64,000 bases of DNA from assembly GCA_026874595.1 (NCBI GenBank), contig CM049316.1:38079195-38143194 (forward strand). The letters run 5' to 3'. Under the pieces are notes generated by a model that saw only the letters and a list, made by a program, of their open reading frames with translations, ran no database searches and was not told the DNA's origin. Shown here piece after piece: positions 48,601 to 54,871 of the stretch. Numbering within the stretch: position 1 is the stretch's first letter; each line of letters opens with the position of its first letter. This DNA comes from Sipunculus nudus. Its lineage: Eukaryota > Annelida > Sipuncula > Golfingiida > Sipunculidae. Both the position numbers and the translations under genes were made by a program.

Positions 48601-51600
48601 CCTGCGTGGACTCCTGTCTATTATTCATACAAACTGGTATTGGCTGACCTCTGCGTGGCCTGGGTACCGGCCGTGTAAGCCGACTACTTTCACTTGATTC
48701 ACTGACATCTTTGGCCTCTGAACTGATGTTAGCAGCAGGTTCGCCAGATACCGGCGCTACCTCTGAAGCCTGGCGTTCTATAGATTCTTCCTCTACCACC
48801 GAGTGATGGTCATGAATAGTGCGCTGTTGTTGCTCTCTACAGGTAGTCGAACACTTATTGTTCAGGTCACCGACTCCAGGCTCTGGACAGGAGTTTAATG
48901 CTTGTCCATCTGGCAATGCCATTTCGGGACATCTCGCATGAGGTATTGATGAGGTGTGCATGGGGTCAGCAGAGGATGGCAATTTCGCTTTGGCAGCATA
49001 TGAACTACCACTGTCCGCTTCTCTAATATGCTTTTCTACCTGCTGTATTTGCTTTCGCAACAGAGTAATCGACTTTGTGGTCGAGGCGAAACGTTCTGTA
49101 TTCTGTTCTATATCTAGGCGTGACTTGTTTACATTTTGGCGAATCAACTTAATGTCAGACTTGATAGTTTGTAAACGGTCCTCTTCAACGTCACGAGTTT
49201 GGATGTGCCTTGTCTTCAAGGTCTGTACGGCAGAAAAACACTCGTCATTCTTCTCTACCTGATCGCTGACTCTCCTGGAGAGCTTACTCAATGCCGTTGA
49301 TAAGCAGTCGTAATTACATTGTAGGGATGCCAGCTGTGTTGCACATGCTGAGTGATCCTCCTTTATATGTTTTATTTGTGTTTCTAAAGCTTCAATATTG
49401 GACTTCCATTCCAAATCAGCGGCCGCTCTCCTAAGTTTAGCTGATGCAGCTAGCTTTTCCAGTTTTTCTAGTCTTTTCATACAAGAGCTGACTTGAGACA
49501 TATTGTTTTTATATGTTTCATTCTCTGCTGATATACTTTCTACTTTTTCTTTAAGGGCAGTTATCATATCATCTTTTCCTGATATGAGCACGTTAAGATC
49601 AGTTATTTTCTTCTCGAAATGTGTGCTTATTTGATTGGTTTTGTCAATAGCACAAGCGACAGCGGACCGGAGTGAAGCTAGTTCTTCCAGTGTGTGTTGA
49701 TTAAGAGATCTATCAGAATCACCATGTTTATCATGTGAATATTGTGCCCCACGGGAGCCACTAATTACATCAACTACTTGCTTTACAGAGCCCCCATTGA
49801 TGAAAGACACCAGCGTAAAGCAGTCCATGGCCAGCTTATAAGATAGGTCAGCGCCATCTCTGCCCTATTTCCTTTTCTTTAGAGAGCCCCTCGGAAATTC
49901 GTCCTTTTCCTGAGCTTTCTGGAACAAGGCGACAACCTGTTCCTCTAAAATGTCTGTGTTCCTATTAGTTTTAGACAGCAGAGCTTCAATAAACCTATCT
50001 CTGGGTAACTGTTCAATATCTGATATGTTTATAGGTAATGGTGTTATAGGCACAACCGTTTGGTTGCTTTCAGCAGGCTCGGCTTGACCACACGGGATCG
50101 ATAGAAAAGCTTCTTCATTTTGACTACATTCCAGTAAACAACAAGGAGTGTCACCAAGCAGTTTTATCAAGTCACAATCCCCATCAGCGACCGCAAGAGA
50201 TTCCGTAATAATAGTGGTCATTGTTAAGGTGTGATTAGTTTCATTGTAAACCTTACGGCCTGCTGCACACAACCTACCTGGACAACCAATACGACCAGGG
50301 GTCAACGAGTGCGAAGCAAACTTACGACTGCTATGCTCTGTCAATAAGAATAAGAAATCTGAACTCACGAAACTTCTAGATACTTGTGAGATACAGTCCA
50401 GAACTACAGTCCACCCGTCAGACTGATATCCACACCAGTTGCAACGTTTTCTTGTGATCTTTTGGCGTCTATTTCCAATTTACTTAGTCCTTTAGATCAG
50501 AGCACAAAATCTCACGTCCTCCCAGCACACGCATGCGCTCTCGTGAATCCGAAAGGCGACGAGACACTCCGAGTGTTTACTATACCACTCTTGGCGACGA
50601 GACACTCCGAGTGTTTACTATACCACCAGTGGCGACGAGACACTCAGAGTGTTCAGTATACAACCAGTGGCGAAGAGACACTCCGAGTGTTCAGTTTACC
50701 ACCAATGGCGACGAGACACTCCGAGTGTTCAGTATACCACCAGATCATGTGATCATGTTTATTTTATCAGATGGGGCTTTAGAGAGACCTCCAAAGTTTC
50801 TACGAAGAATTTTGATGTTCGGTAATGTTGCTTATTTATAAAAAAAAATAATATAACAAAACAATTTAAGGCTAGTAGTTCTCTTTGAAACTTCGACGCA
50901 GGAATTTCATGCAAATTTATGCATTTTCACACAATGGAAATCTGAAATATTCCCCGCCATCATTTACAAATTTTGCAAATATATTTATCATCAGAGTTGT
51001 ACGAGATTTTAACCTACAGGTGGAGTTTTCTGAGGTCACCCATTTTCTTTGATGCGAACGTTAAGAACATGCGCTTAGTGAAATTGCGTAAGTTTGTTCT
51101 TCCTAGTAGGAAGCGCTACGTTATTTACATTTAATGCTTCAATATTTTACTTTAAGTCTTCTTTGGCTGTTTAGCTATAAGGGTCCCTGATGAGGTATGT
51201 GACTGTTCCTGCATCCCCATCTGAGAACCATTCAGATTTGGTACCAACTTCGTCAAGTCCAAGTTATACTGAATTCACTCTGTATGCTCCTTCAGTGATT
51301 TTATCAGTATGATGACTAAATTGTTAAAAGAAAAACCTCAACCAGTACTTTTTAAAGATGAAGCGGGAACACTGGCATCAACCTCGATTCATCTTGAGCC
51401 GCAGTGGACATCCAATGGAGAACAAATTAGATGGAGTGAGCACCTGGTTCCCCGAGCGTGTCCGACGTTGCTTGCTATCTTGATAAGATCTGACTACCGG
51501 CGCTTGCCTAGTGCTCTAGGGTCATCTCCAGAGTGAGCGCTCTGCATGTTTAATTGGAAGGCCGTGCCTAACGGCTGTGTTTGTCACAAACGAATTCGTT

Positions 51601-52173
51601 TTTCGGGGGTTCCAGGGCTTGCAATGGCAATAGTCATTGGGCTTACTTAGCGTTAAAACACATAAGAACGCGCGTAACCAGCAAAATATAGGTCACAGGG
51701 AACTACATTTAGGTATGCAAGGAGATTTACATGGGACCTGCTTTGATGTCAAGTTAGAAATTTCTTGGTCTAATGTTACACTTTGTGCCAAGCTAACGGG
51801 CGGGACGAAGGCAAGGCGGACTGCGGACAAAGGGTGACCACTTTATCTCAGATGACCTATGGTCGGCTGAATTTAAAAAAAAATATGATAACCATATACA
51901 CACAACCATCGACGTATCAAAAGACCTTGCTGACATCAGTCATTTATTTTCCAGGTTACATAATATATGCACCAGTTCGGTCGGTGTTATGCGGAACCAC
52001 CACCAAGTGAAAAAGGCTTTTTGAAAAGGTGCATATAATGTATACAAGAAATGTTCTTACCGTATCTATTTTATTTCGAAGTTCATGATGCCGCAGAAGA
52101 TCCGGAAGGTCACGACATAATTCTTCCCACGACTGGTAATACTCCGGTAAATGACCCTAGACACGAAGGTTCA

Positions 52174-52246
<73 letters not shown>

Positions 52247-52488
52247 CAGGGAGAGAGAGAGTATTTGTTACAACGGGTACGCCGCTATAGTGTTTTTCTC
52301 GTAAGAACTTTGAATACACTTGGATAGATAGATATCAAATCTGTTAATCTATCTTTTTCTTAAAATTCTCAAGCCATAAAATAATATTACCAGCGGGTTT
52401 TCTATAATGAATCCAATGTCTGGCGATGTATCAAATTCTTCTAGAGTCGGAACGCTTCGATCTTCTGTGTTAGTCATTGTACTTGTAC
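30627..52488 (-). CDS. IDO: Indoleamine 2,3-dioxygenase-like gene, 13 coding exons found
   Basis: Exons (minus) are 52477-52391, 52156-52061, 43667-43548, 42435-42317, 40464-40359, 39541-39424, 38918-38867, 38446-38389, 37862-37785, ~37674-37646, 37216-37118, 36622-36526 and 30691-30627, about 374 codons. IDO is a haem enzyme that opens the indole ring of tryptophan, the first step of the kynurenine pathway; some molluscs re-use it as a myoglobin. Alignment with human IDO1 places F160 (F163), S164 (S167), F223 (F226), R228 (R231), the GLSAAQS loop (GGSAGQS) and H347 (haem ligand H346, in TYHMALVTK). Phases agree at all joints except at the 29-nt exon, where 1 nt is in excess. The last exon (GTGGT motif) was not found. 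A 6.3-kb LINE occupies intron 2. Confidence 0.85.
31015..31150. repeat. CCGTCCTTC repeats in a dispersed element
   Basis: GTCCTTCCGTCCTTCTGTCCTTCCGTC followed by GGGTGATAACTC, like the CCGTT...GATAACTT block at 41820. Confidence 0.5.
31520..31830. repeat. ~160-bp tandem duplication
   Basis: CTTGGTATCACAAAGATGGGTG with CTACCATTTGTATTCTTCTACA and GCGGCCATCTTGAA recurs about 165 bases later as CTGGTATCGTAAACATGGGTG, CTACCATTTATATTATTCTACA and GCGGCCATTTTGAA. Confidence 0.8.
31818..32054 (+). repeat. Left ~237-bp direct repeat
   Basis: From AAAATGGCCACTGAAGACGCG to GGTTCTATTTTGGGC, about 85-90% alike by eye to 32952-33186. Shared phrases include GAGAAAGCCAATGTAATCCG and AGCACCAGATGG. Confidence 0.85.
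32055..32951. other. Interior between two direct repeats
   Basis: About 0.9 kb with no coding capacity. It contains mirrored words: CAGATTACCCCC next to a C run at 32240-32265, and a G run next to TAATCTGAAAT at 32800-32822. GCTCTAGCCAAAGGCGGCCCCTAA at 32202 resembles CTCTAGAACAAAGGCGGCCCCTCA at 27477. Confidence 0.5.
32952..33186 (+). repeat. Right ~235-bp direct repeat
   Basis: Partner of 31818-32054, same orientation, offset 1134 bp. The pair with a non-coding interior resembles a terminal-repeat miniature retroelement or a simple segmental duplication. Confidence 0.85.
33190..35640. other. Non-coding part of the IDO 3' intron
   Basis: No supported exon. A minus-strand frame at 33208-33405 has no family resemblance. 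Confidence 0.4.
35680..35960 (+). pseudogene. Reverse transcriptase fossil (non-LTR)
   Basis: The + strand decodes LDLSEAFDRVDHNIL, the conserved RT block around the first catalytic Asp, then a stop. About 150 bases on, TCTGGAGTACTGCCCCGGTTAG with GGGGCTTTAATTTTTGC is a frameshifted form of the G-x-PQGS-x-LGPLLF block. Too decayed to assign to a clade; different from the LINEs at 44-50 and 60-61 kb. Confidence 0.7.
36014..36153 (-). CDS. Unassigned exon-like block in IDO intron 12
   Basis: 140 nt open between TTCTATAG... acceptor and GTAAGC donor, decoding KRRKIFVKSEERAEIVNQIF then PDGIEVAEDTFSFDGKAQK. It would join in phase to IDO exon 12 (VTK-KRRK...), so it could be an alternative 3' exon. 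The opening RRKIFVKSEERAEIVNQI resembles the start of H2C2 integrase zinc-binding modules, but the His and Cys are lacking. Function unknown. Confidence 0.35.
36526..36622 (-). CDS. IDO: IDO exon 12 (proximal haem histidine)
   Basis: 97 nt: KENNDSAMNQLYEVCVKSL then TEIRTYHMALVTK, aligned with human [20 protein letters not shown] and QIVTK. The His is the haem iron ligand. Acceptor TTTTTACAG, donor GTAAGT. Confidence 0.9.
37118..37216 (-). CDS. IDO: IDO exon 11
   Basis: 99 nt: RAEYVKVFRDYMLPEYRRFV then GPSITEY, matching human FLQDMRRYMPPAHRNFL and NPSVREF. Acceptor TTTGATAG, donor GTAATG. A decayed copy lies at 25327-25424. Confidence 0.87.
37646..37674 (-). CDS. IDO: IDO exon 10, 29 nt, frame problem
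   Basis: A small exon between a TGCTAG acceptor and a GTAAAA donor gives IESGIYSHK in the frame needed by exon 11 (next residues ERAEYVKVF). Read from the phase-0 end of exon 9 it has one base too many and hits a stop. A 28-nt exon would fit. Either the acceptor is non-canonical, the window has a 1-nt error, or the gene is damaged here. Confidence 0.5.
37785..37862 (-). CDS. IDO: IDO exon 9 (GLSAAQS loop)
   Basis: 78 nt: MIGLSAAQSPMMQTYDAAFG then TTYTLQ, aligned with human GGSAGQSSVFQCFDVLLG. Acceptor TATTCACAG, donor GTAAAC. Confidence 0.85.
38389..38446 (-). CDS. IDO: IDO exon 8
   Basis: 58 nt: WADLPEAIKFEGAPSPTGK, the segment after the GW pair in IDO. Acceptor TGAACAG, donor GTAATC. Confidence 0.82.
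38867..38918 (-). CDS. IDO: IDO exon 7 (catalytic Arg)
   Basis: 52 nt: GAEASDFYCNMRPYLRG, aligned with human NPKAFFSVLRIYLSG. F and R correspond to human F226 and R231. Acceptor CTTTTCAG, donor GTAAAA. Confidence 0.85.
39424..39541 (-). CDS. IDO: IDO exon 6
   Basis: 118 nt: VILSAQNSVKKDDITGTIAS then LRQVKESLEEVKKTVTMFH, matching human IPTVFKAM...LLEIASCLEKALQVFHQI in spacing. Acceptor GTTTTCAG. Confidence 0.83.
40359..40464 (-). CDS. IDO: IDO exon 5 (distal pocket F and S)
   Basis: 106 nt: NIETIVHLTNG then FEWFYSVSGLVDLCGMSGIK, aligned without gaps to human GFFLVSLLVEIAAASAIK. The F and S equivalent to human F163 and S167 are kept. Acceptor TTTTAAG, donor GTAGGT. Confidence 0.85.
41025..41395 (+). 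repeat. Dispersed repeat, inverted relative of 43980-44190
   Basis: TCTGTCTGTCTGTTGTCTATAAGCAACATTACTC mirrors GAGTAATGTTGCTAACAGACACACAGACAGG at 44111. The end phrase GCGGAGGTCTGCGTTCTCTGAG is of a kind common in mollusc repeats (recollection, not checked). It lies in an IDO intron. Confidence 0.5.
41800..42250. repeat. Degenerate repeats with GGATTTCATGAAACTT phrases
   Basis: GATGGATTTCATGAAAC, TGGATTTTCATGAAACC, and CATATTTAATGAGGTCAGAGGTC then CTTATTTAATGAGGTCAGAGGTC occur about 150 bases apart. A related block is near 32610-32680. Confidence 0.55.
42317..42435 (-). CDS. IDO: IDO exon 4
   Basis: 119 nt: VLPRCLAEPLCGISDSLGV then VLYATLVLANLRPKD, aligned with human VLPRNIAVPYCQLSKKLEL and LVYADCVLANWKKKD. 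Acceptor CTTTCAG, donor GTAGGA. Confidence 0.87.
43548..43667 (-). CDS. IDO: IDO exon 3
   Basis: 120 nt: LPLLDWKRLKD then LLVSSLTAGYVWQDG, aligned with human MLSIDHLTD and LGCITMAYVWGKG. Acceptor TTCAAAG, donor GTAAGA. Confidence 0.85.
43980..44190 (-). repeat. Inverted relative of 41025-41395
   Basis: Shares the AACATTACTCAAAA/TTTTGAGTAATGTT and CAGACAGG words in opposite orientation; a GCCGGCAAAAACATAGCCCCC end follows. Confidence 0.45.
44243..44395 (-). mobile_element. Hairpin-ended element, truncated copy 4
   Basis: Read on the minus strand it carries the last part of the 337-bp unit (GATAACAGAGACCTAAATAC, GTTTCCAAGGAGATTTTCAT) running into AGTCAGCTGAGCTAAAAA. The microsatellite and most of the core are absent. 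Confidence 0.65.
44805..48299 (-). CDS. LINE ORF2: AP endonuclease, reverse transcriptase, CCHC (1164 aa)
   Basis: The N-terminal ~250 residues form an exonuclease-endonuclease-phosphatase fold: NARGAMF, CISEHWLF, AGDLNVEL and the final SDHLPI motif. The RT lies at about 540-800 with FRGVTLLPVLYKLYEKVLL, CFLDTSKAFDVVWHDGL, VRQGGILSPWLY and the catalytic block SQADDVCLLAS near residue 747, where the usual Tyr or Phe before ADD is Gln. Near the C-terminus a CCHC cluster (CIQCGC, VEHCVFDC) follows. It nicks target DNA and primes reverse transcription there. The first ATG is 23 nt after the ORF1 stop, in another frame. Confidence 0.92.
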   Translation of the reverse strand: MCYFYQMNNLVVSCFNARGAMFSAPYINQVLTERNVDIMCISEHWLFDDNLYFLNSICQGYSSFAVADSSLNPLDPYRRGKGGAAILYKSKYKQVISQVYSNSDRIVGVRLTIDGNNYIYVFAAYLPSSNTSAQEYEEPLNVLCDIYDMYSQSGTVLIAGDLNVELEGNRRTFRQDAKSILANQLLSDRDLCSLSNYVACIGPRFTYQETRDWETSGTSLIDHILIERCKLDLVADCKVIDWEDLNVSDHLPIVSSFNIKSLRFSDDTHKPPLLLWHKMSREEIKEAYTKPLESELNQLDPPNPDICSTTDIESYCESIVNIMHNVSLKGVVSKTNKIRTKPFWKKGLKPLHNEMRRVRKTWLQGGKSHDPENIEFRNYKEAKRVFRKSLRKLKLEHERLICSHLDNLADKSDVEFWSLMKSRTVRKSSQPTELLYNGIMLRDRQEILDAWRDHFSKLYSPLQSSEFDNEHISYIKDSLTLREQSTFRHFTAVLDKEITIGEISTVVACLERRKACGFDSISNEHIIYGGPLLVRHICNLFSVMAVREYTPKSLKQGIVVVIPKVSDRKTYDVNDFRGVTLLPVLYKLYEKVLLNRISSWSSIYLSNFPDSMQFGYQKGLSSLNASFILQECISYFSERNSPLYACFLDTSKAFDVVWHDGLLYKLYDMGINGKLWRIIRNMYTGCVSMVRIGSDLSQAFNILQSVRQGGILSPWLYLAYINELLVQLRKSGFGATIDGTYCGSPSQADDVCLLASSPRALQALLDICGTYSKMWRFHYNVSKTKIVIFGINRIPNISWYLGEKLVSKDHKVKHVGIIWTNNLNSRDRTTQAIRKGRTALMSAVGLAGDSKLNPITMGKLLRSVILPRALFGCELWNCLSETEYLELERLLRFCLKVSQGFRKRTRSVCVTSMLGFFSMRGFIDISKLLFLRRLCCLPIGNPCKTIFFSRFYQVSICKRSTSKGFANDIIDILKKYNLMYTLEQFLSNGLFPGKQVWKKVVMQAVASNEQLIFEENAAGDAHLTNFNKVMPFCCIKPSPLWRAAMYFPRSLLVFMFLARLLVDPCLRYTDNELCIQCGCMVSDKVEHCVFDCNALNGKRQKIWTTMRLNMQDILIDYLVLDRNILIEAVLGGPMPDDLFLGDEEYFTFLYIWAKFIYFSVQVTS
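48323..49828 (-). CDS. LINE ORF1: coiled-coil RNA-binding protein (501 aa)
   Basis: Residues ~50-290 are heptad-rich and charged (for example LEKLEKLAASAKLRRAA), a long coiled coil. A polar, Pro/Ser-rich linker follows. The last ~80 residues (IKLYVGNIDINATRNSMLQY then YLHIFLNKRGN) resemble an RRM-like fold with a YVGNI RNP2-type strand. In LINEs such ORF1 proteins coat the RNA as an RNP. There is no gag-type CCHC knuckle. It lies 36 nt after the preceding frame's stop. Confidence 0.8.
   Translation of the reverse strand: MDCFTLVSFINGGSVKQVVDVISGSRGAQYSHDKHGDSDRSLNQHTLEELASLRSAVACAIDKTNQISTHFEKKITDLNVLISGKDDMITALKEKVESISAENETYKNNMSQVSSCMKRLEKLEKLAASAKLRRAAADLEWKSNIEALETQIKHIKEDHSACATQLASLQCNYDCLSTALSKLSRRVSDQVEKNDECFSAVQTLKTRHIQTRDVEEDRLQTIKSDIKLIRQNVNKSRLDIEQNTERFASTTKSITLLRKQIQQVEKHIREADSGSSYAAKAKLPSSADPMHTSSIPHARCPEMALPDGQALNSCPEPGVGDLNNKCSTTCREQQQRTIHDHHSVVEEESIERQASEVAPVSGEPAANISSEAKDVSESSESSRLTRPVPRPRRGQPIPVCMNNRQESTQAQGAAAYDFVSARWRQRPIKLYVGNIDINATRNSMLQYLTDRGVNATYLHIFLNKRGNALSAKLHVNSSQRDMMLDQNFWPEFISVREWIEN
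49865..50368 (-). CDS. LINE upstream frame (ORF0-like), unknown function
   Basis: The frame is open upstream to a stop near 50473 and encodes RCNWCGYQSDGWTVVLDC, a possible CxxC metal site. No ATG occurs in that part; the codon at 50368 is GTG and the first ATG is at 50221 (MTTIITESLAVADG), leaving about 118 residues. The C-terminus is basic (GSLKKRK). It could be a short accessory protein, an N-terminal part reached from a non-ATG start, or a spliced leader portion of ORF1. I do not recognise a family. Confidence 0.5.
   Translation of the reverse strand: MSSDFLFLLTEHSSRKFASHSLTPGRIGCPGRLCAAGRKVYNETNHTLTMTTIITESLAVADGDCDLIKLLGDTPCCLLECSQNEEAFLSIPCGQAEPAESNQTVVPITPLPINISDIEQLPRDRFIEALLSKTNRNTDILEEQVVALFQKAQEKDEFPRGSLKKRK
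50555..50744 (-). repeat. Five 38-bp tandem repeats at the LINE 5' end
   Basis: Unit starts are at 50555, 50593, 50631, 50669 and 50707. Each contains GGCGACGAGACACTCCGAGT then GTT(T/C)A(C/G)T. ACACTC-C-GAGTGT is a perfect palindrome around one base. Their place suggests promoter monomers, as in mouse L1; that role is an inference. Confidence 0.9.
50761..51465. other. Non-coding IDO intron sequence beside the LINE
   Basis: No exon or known repeat recognised. Confidence 0.4.
51470..51665 (+). mobile_element. tRNA-derived SINE, copy 3 (partial)
   Basis: The body shares CTCTGCATGTTTAATTGGAAGG, CCGTGCCTAACGGCTGTGTTTG, GGGGTTCCAGGG and GCAATAGTCATTGGGC with copies 1 and 2. The tRNA-like head is decayed. 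Confidence 0.65.
51690..51890 (+). mobile_element. Hairpin-ended element, degenerate copy 5
   Basis: GTCACAGGGAACTACATTTAGG, AAGGAGATTTACATGGGACC, ACTTTGTGCCAAGCTAACGG, GGCGGACTGCGGACAAAGGGTG and ATCTCAGATGACC-TAT-GGTCGGCTGAAT follow the order of the last part of the 337-bp unit plus terminal hairpin. Confidence 0.6.
52061..52156 (-). CDS. IDO: IDO exon 2
   Basis: 96 nt, phase 0 to 0: GHLPEYYQSWEELCRDLPDL then LRNKIDT. It matches human [20 protein letters not shown]. Acceptor TCTAG, donor GTAAGA. Confidence 0.83.
52176..52246. repeat. (TA)n microsatellite in IDO intron 1
   Basis: TA run of about 70 bases, then GGGAGAGAGAG. It lies directly beside exon 2. Confidence 0.95.
52391..52488 (-). 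CDS. IDO: IDO exon with start codon
   Basis: Acceptor TTTTCCAG, 11 untranslated bases, then ATG at 52477-52475. It encodes MTNTEDRSVPTLEEFD then GFIIENPL, like the N-terminus of vertebrate IDO before LP-x-Y/F-Y. Donor GTAATA. Confidence 0.8.
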
Positions 52489-52507
52489 CTGGAAAACATT
52501 GTAAGTA

Positions 52508-52525
52508 TGAGAGAGAGAGAGAGAG

Positions 52526-52590
<65 letters not shown>

Positions 52591-52600
52591 TGGGGGGGGG
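52508..52600. repeat. (GA)n microsatellite with G run
   Basis: GAGA for ~80 bases then a G tract, 20 bases above the acceptor of the IDO start-codon exon. The pyrimidine strand reads CTCT towards that acceptor. Confidence 0.95.
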
Positions 52601-53122
52601 GGATGAAATAGGCCTCAATCGGTTATAATCATTATAATCATTTTTAACTTTGAAATTAAAACAGTTCAGATTCCTTCTTCGTCGATCCGAAAGTTTCACA
52701 AAATAAAATATATGGATAACGATAGACGCTATATTTTGAATGAATGTTGTTAATGCATGTGCAATATCTGCTTCATTTACATAAATACTATAAATGTCAA
52801 TTACGAATCGAAATAGCCGGATTTAAGCGCCAAATTGTGCAGTGCACCTGAATAGACAGAACGTCCTTGCCCTGGCAAGGTCTGCGCCCATCCACTACGC
52901 ATCAGCGTTTTGAAACCTGTTCGGCCAAGACAAAACGTGCGCAAACCGCAGTCGCACATCTGATTCCTGTTAGTATATTGGATCGGATTCAAGGCTCATG
53001 CTAAGAAAACACTGGCTGCTGGTCATAATGTTTATCTGGGTTACATAAATCATAGCATTGACATGATAATACTAGGCATCGGCAGGCGAATTATTTAATA
53101 CGTAAGTAAATGTTAACCGTAC

Positions 53123-53190
53123 CTGTTCCGACTCTGGGCAGTCACTGAAACCGAGCCGTTTTCAGCCAGCGTTCAAGAGTTCAAGGTTCA
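53123..53190 (-). promoter_or_regulatory. Candidate IDO untranslated first exon and core promoter
   Basis: On the minus strand CGGAACAG is followed by a GTACGG donor at 53122. About 30 bases above the likely start (near 53180) is GATAAAAAC, a weak TATA-like box. It lies 0.6 kb above the exon holding the IDO start codon, which itself has an acceptor, so an upstream non-coding exon is required. Confidence 0.4.
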
Positions 53191-53384
53191 CATGATGTTC
53201 ACTAGTTTTTATCAGTATGAGCTTAACGTATTGGTAGACCTAAATGTGTGATTTTGGGGGTATTTATGTGTCACAGATGGTGCAATCATAAACTGCATTT
53301 GTGCGGCGTAGTTATCAAAGCTCGCGCAAAGCGTAGCAAAAAACGGGAGCTAGGACTAATAGCGGCGCTAATCTGTTTATATAT

Positions 53385-53594
53385 ATAAATATATATATAT
53401 ATATGTATATAAGTATAATATCATATTTATAAATGTGTGTGCGTGTGTCATATATACGTGTATATATATAGGTCTGTATATATATATATATATGTATGTA
53501 TATATATATATATATAATATATATAATATATATATATATATGAAGCATATATATGTATGTGTATATACGTAGCATATATACATGTGAATATATA

Positions 53595-53639
<45 letters not shown>

Positions 53640-53662
53640 GTGCATATATATATATTTACCTA
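53385..53662. repeat. (TA)n/(TATG)n microsatellites
   Basis: Broken TA and TATG tracts. The IYIYIY frames are not genes. Confidence 0.95.
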
Positions 53663-54668
53663 TCTCTCTCTTAGATGGGTCCGTGTCACCTGGACGCTGT
53701 TCAGATGGACGCTATAAAAATGGACGCCGACAGCTAGACGCTATGAAAATGGACGCTGATCAGCTGGACGCTGTCCATTTAGACGCTATCCCAACTCTAT
53801 GAGAATCATTCAAGGATAATCATACAAAATAAAGCAATATGAATCCACCAACTCAACCCATTGTTATTGGTTCTTAATATTATGCACTTTTGTCAGATTT
53901 AGAACCATATGTATCGGCCTATATCGACCGTTTGTGATGACGAACCATTAATGGACGACCGAACAGGACAATGAATTTGAACTGTGTCAGTAAAGATTGT
54001 TCTGTAGATGTGTGTTTTGTGTATTTTTTTACCCACCAAACGTTCATCACGCAATGATTTATAGTTTCCAAGGGCGATTGGTGTGAACTGCATACACCTA
54101 GGCAACCGGTCCGATCGATGATCCGTACCGCATTTTCAAGCTTGAGATTTATGACAATAAGAACAATTTCGTAGGAGATAGAACTACATAATATAGGTAA
54201 CAATCATTGCTTTTTTTTCATCGTTACAACGATTTTAATGCTTGGTAAAAATAGGCCTACGAAGCAAGGAAATCGATTAAACATAAACAGTCCTATTTAT
54301 TAACATGATATAATCCAGACTCGAAAGCATAAAGCACCAATATAACTGACAGACAGTCGGAATATTTAAACAAATTCTAAGTTTATAAGTTTATAAGTGT
54401 GAAGGCGTCTATCCATACATATATCTGGTAAGTTTATAAGTGTGAAATGGCAATACAATTATTTTTGTGTAATTCGTTTATGAATTGAATATGTGGTGAA
54501 TGTTGTGAAAAATGAAATATTAACGCGTTTAGAGAGATTATGATGTGATTTTAACAATAAATGAGACCCAGTATGAAGTTGGCCAGGGAAGTCCCGAAAT
54601 CTTATTAATTTTTCGTTTAATAACATTATTGACTATGCAATCTCTTATATATAATACTGTTTCGTCAA

Positions 54669-54707
<39 letters not shown>
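54669..54707. repeat. (TA)n then (TAA)n microsatellite
   Basis: Pure TA run followed by TAATAATAATAA. Confidence 0.95.
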
Positions 54708-54710
<3 letters not shown>

Positions 54711-54871
54711 ATAATAATAGTTTTATTCAAGTATAAATGTCTCCGGCCTATAGAACATATAATCAATATAACATCATTTTTCATGATAATTTGTGGTGCT
54801 TAACCTTGGCGATGTGTGTGTGTGTGTTTGGAATCAAATAATTAAAATTAAAAATAAAATTTGTAAAAGCA

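Larger units (their letters stand above)
44450..50760 (-). mobile_element. Full-length non-LTR retrotransposon (LINE), 6.3 kb
   Basis: On the minus strand: 38-bp tandem repeats (50744-50555), a leader, three successive open frames (50368-49865, 49828-48323, 48299-44805), an AT-rich 3' UTR with GGAAATAAAGAC, and an (ATCA)n tail at 44476-44450. The EEP endonuclease and RT frames are intact, so the copy is recent. It lies in IDO intron 2 in the gene's orientation. The clade is uncertain; a coiled-coil ORF1, EEP, RT without RNase H, a C-terminal CCHC and a short-repeat tail suit the Jockey/CR1/I-like groups. Target duplication was not resolved. Confidence 0.85.
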
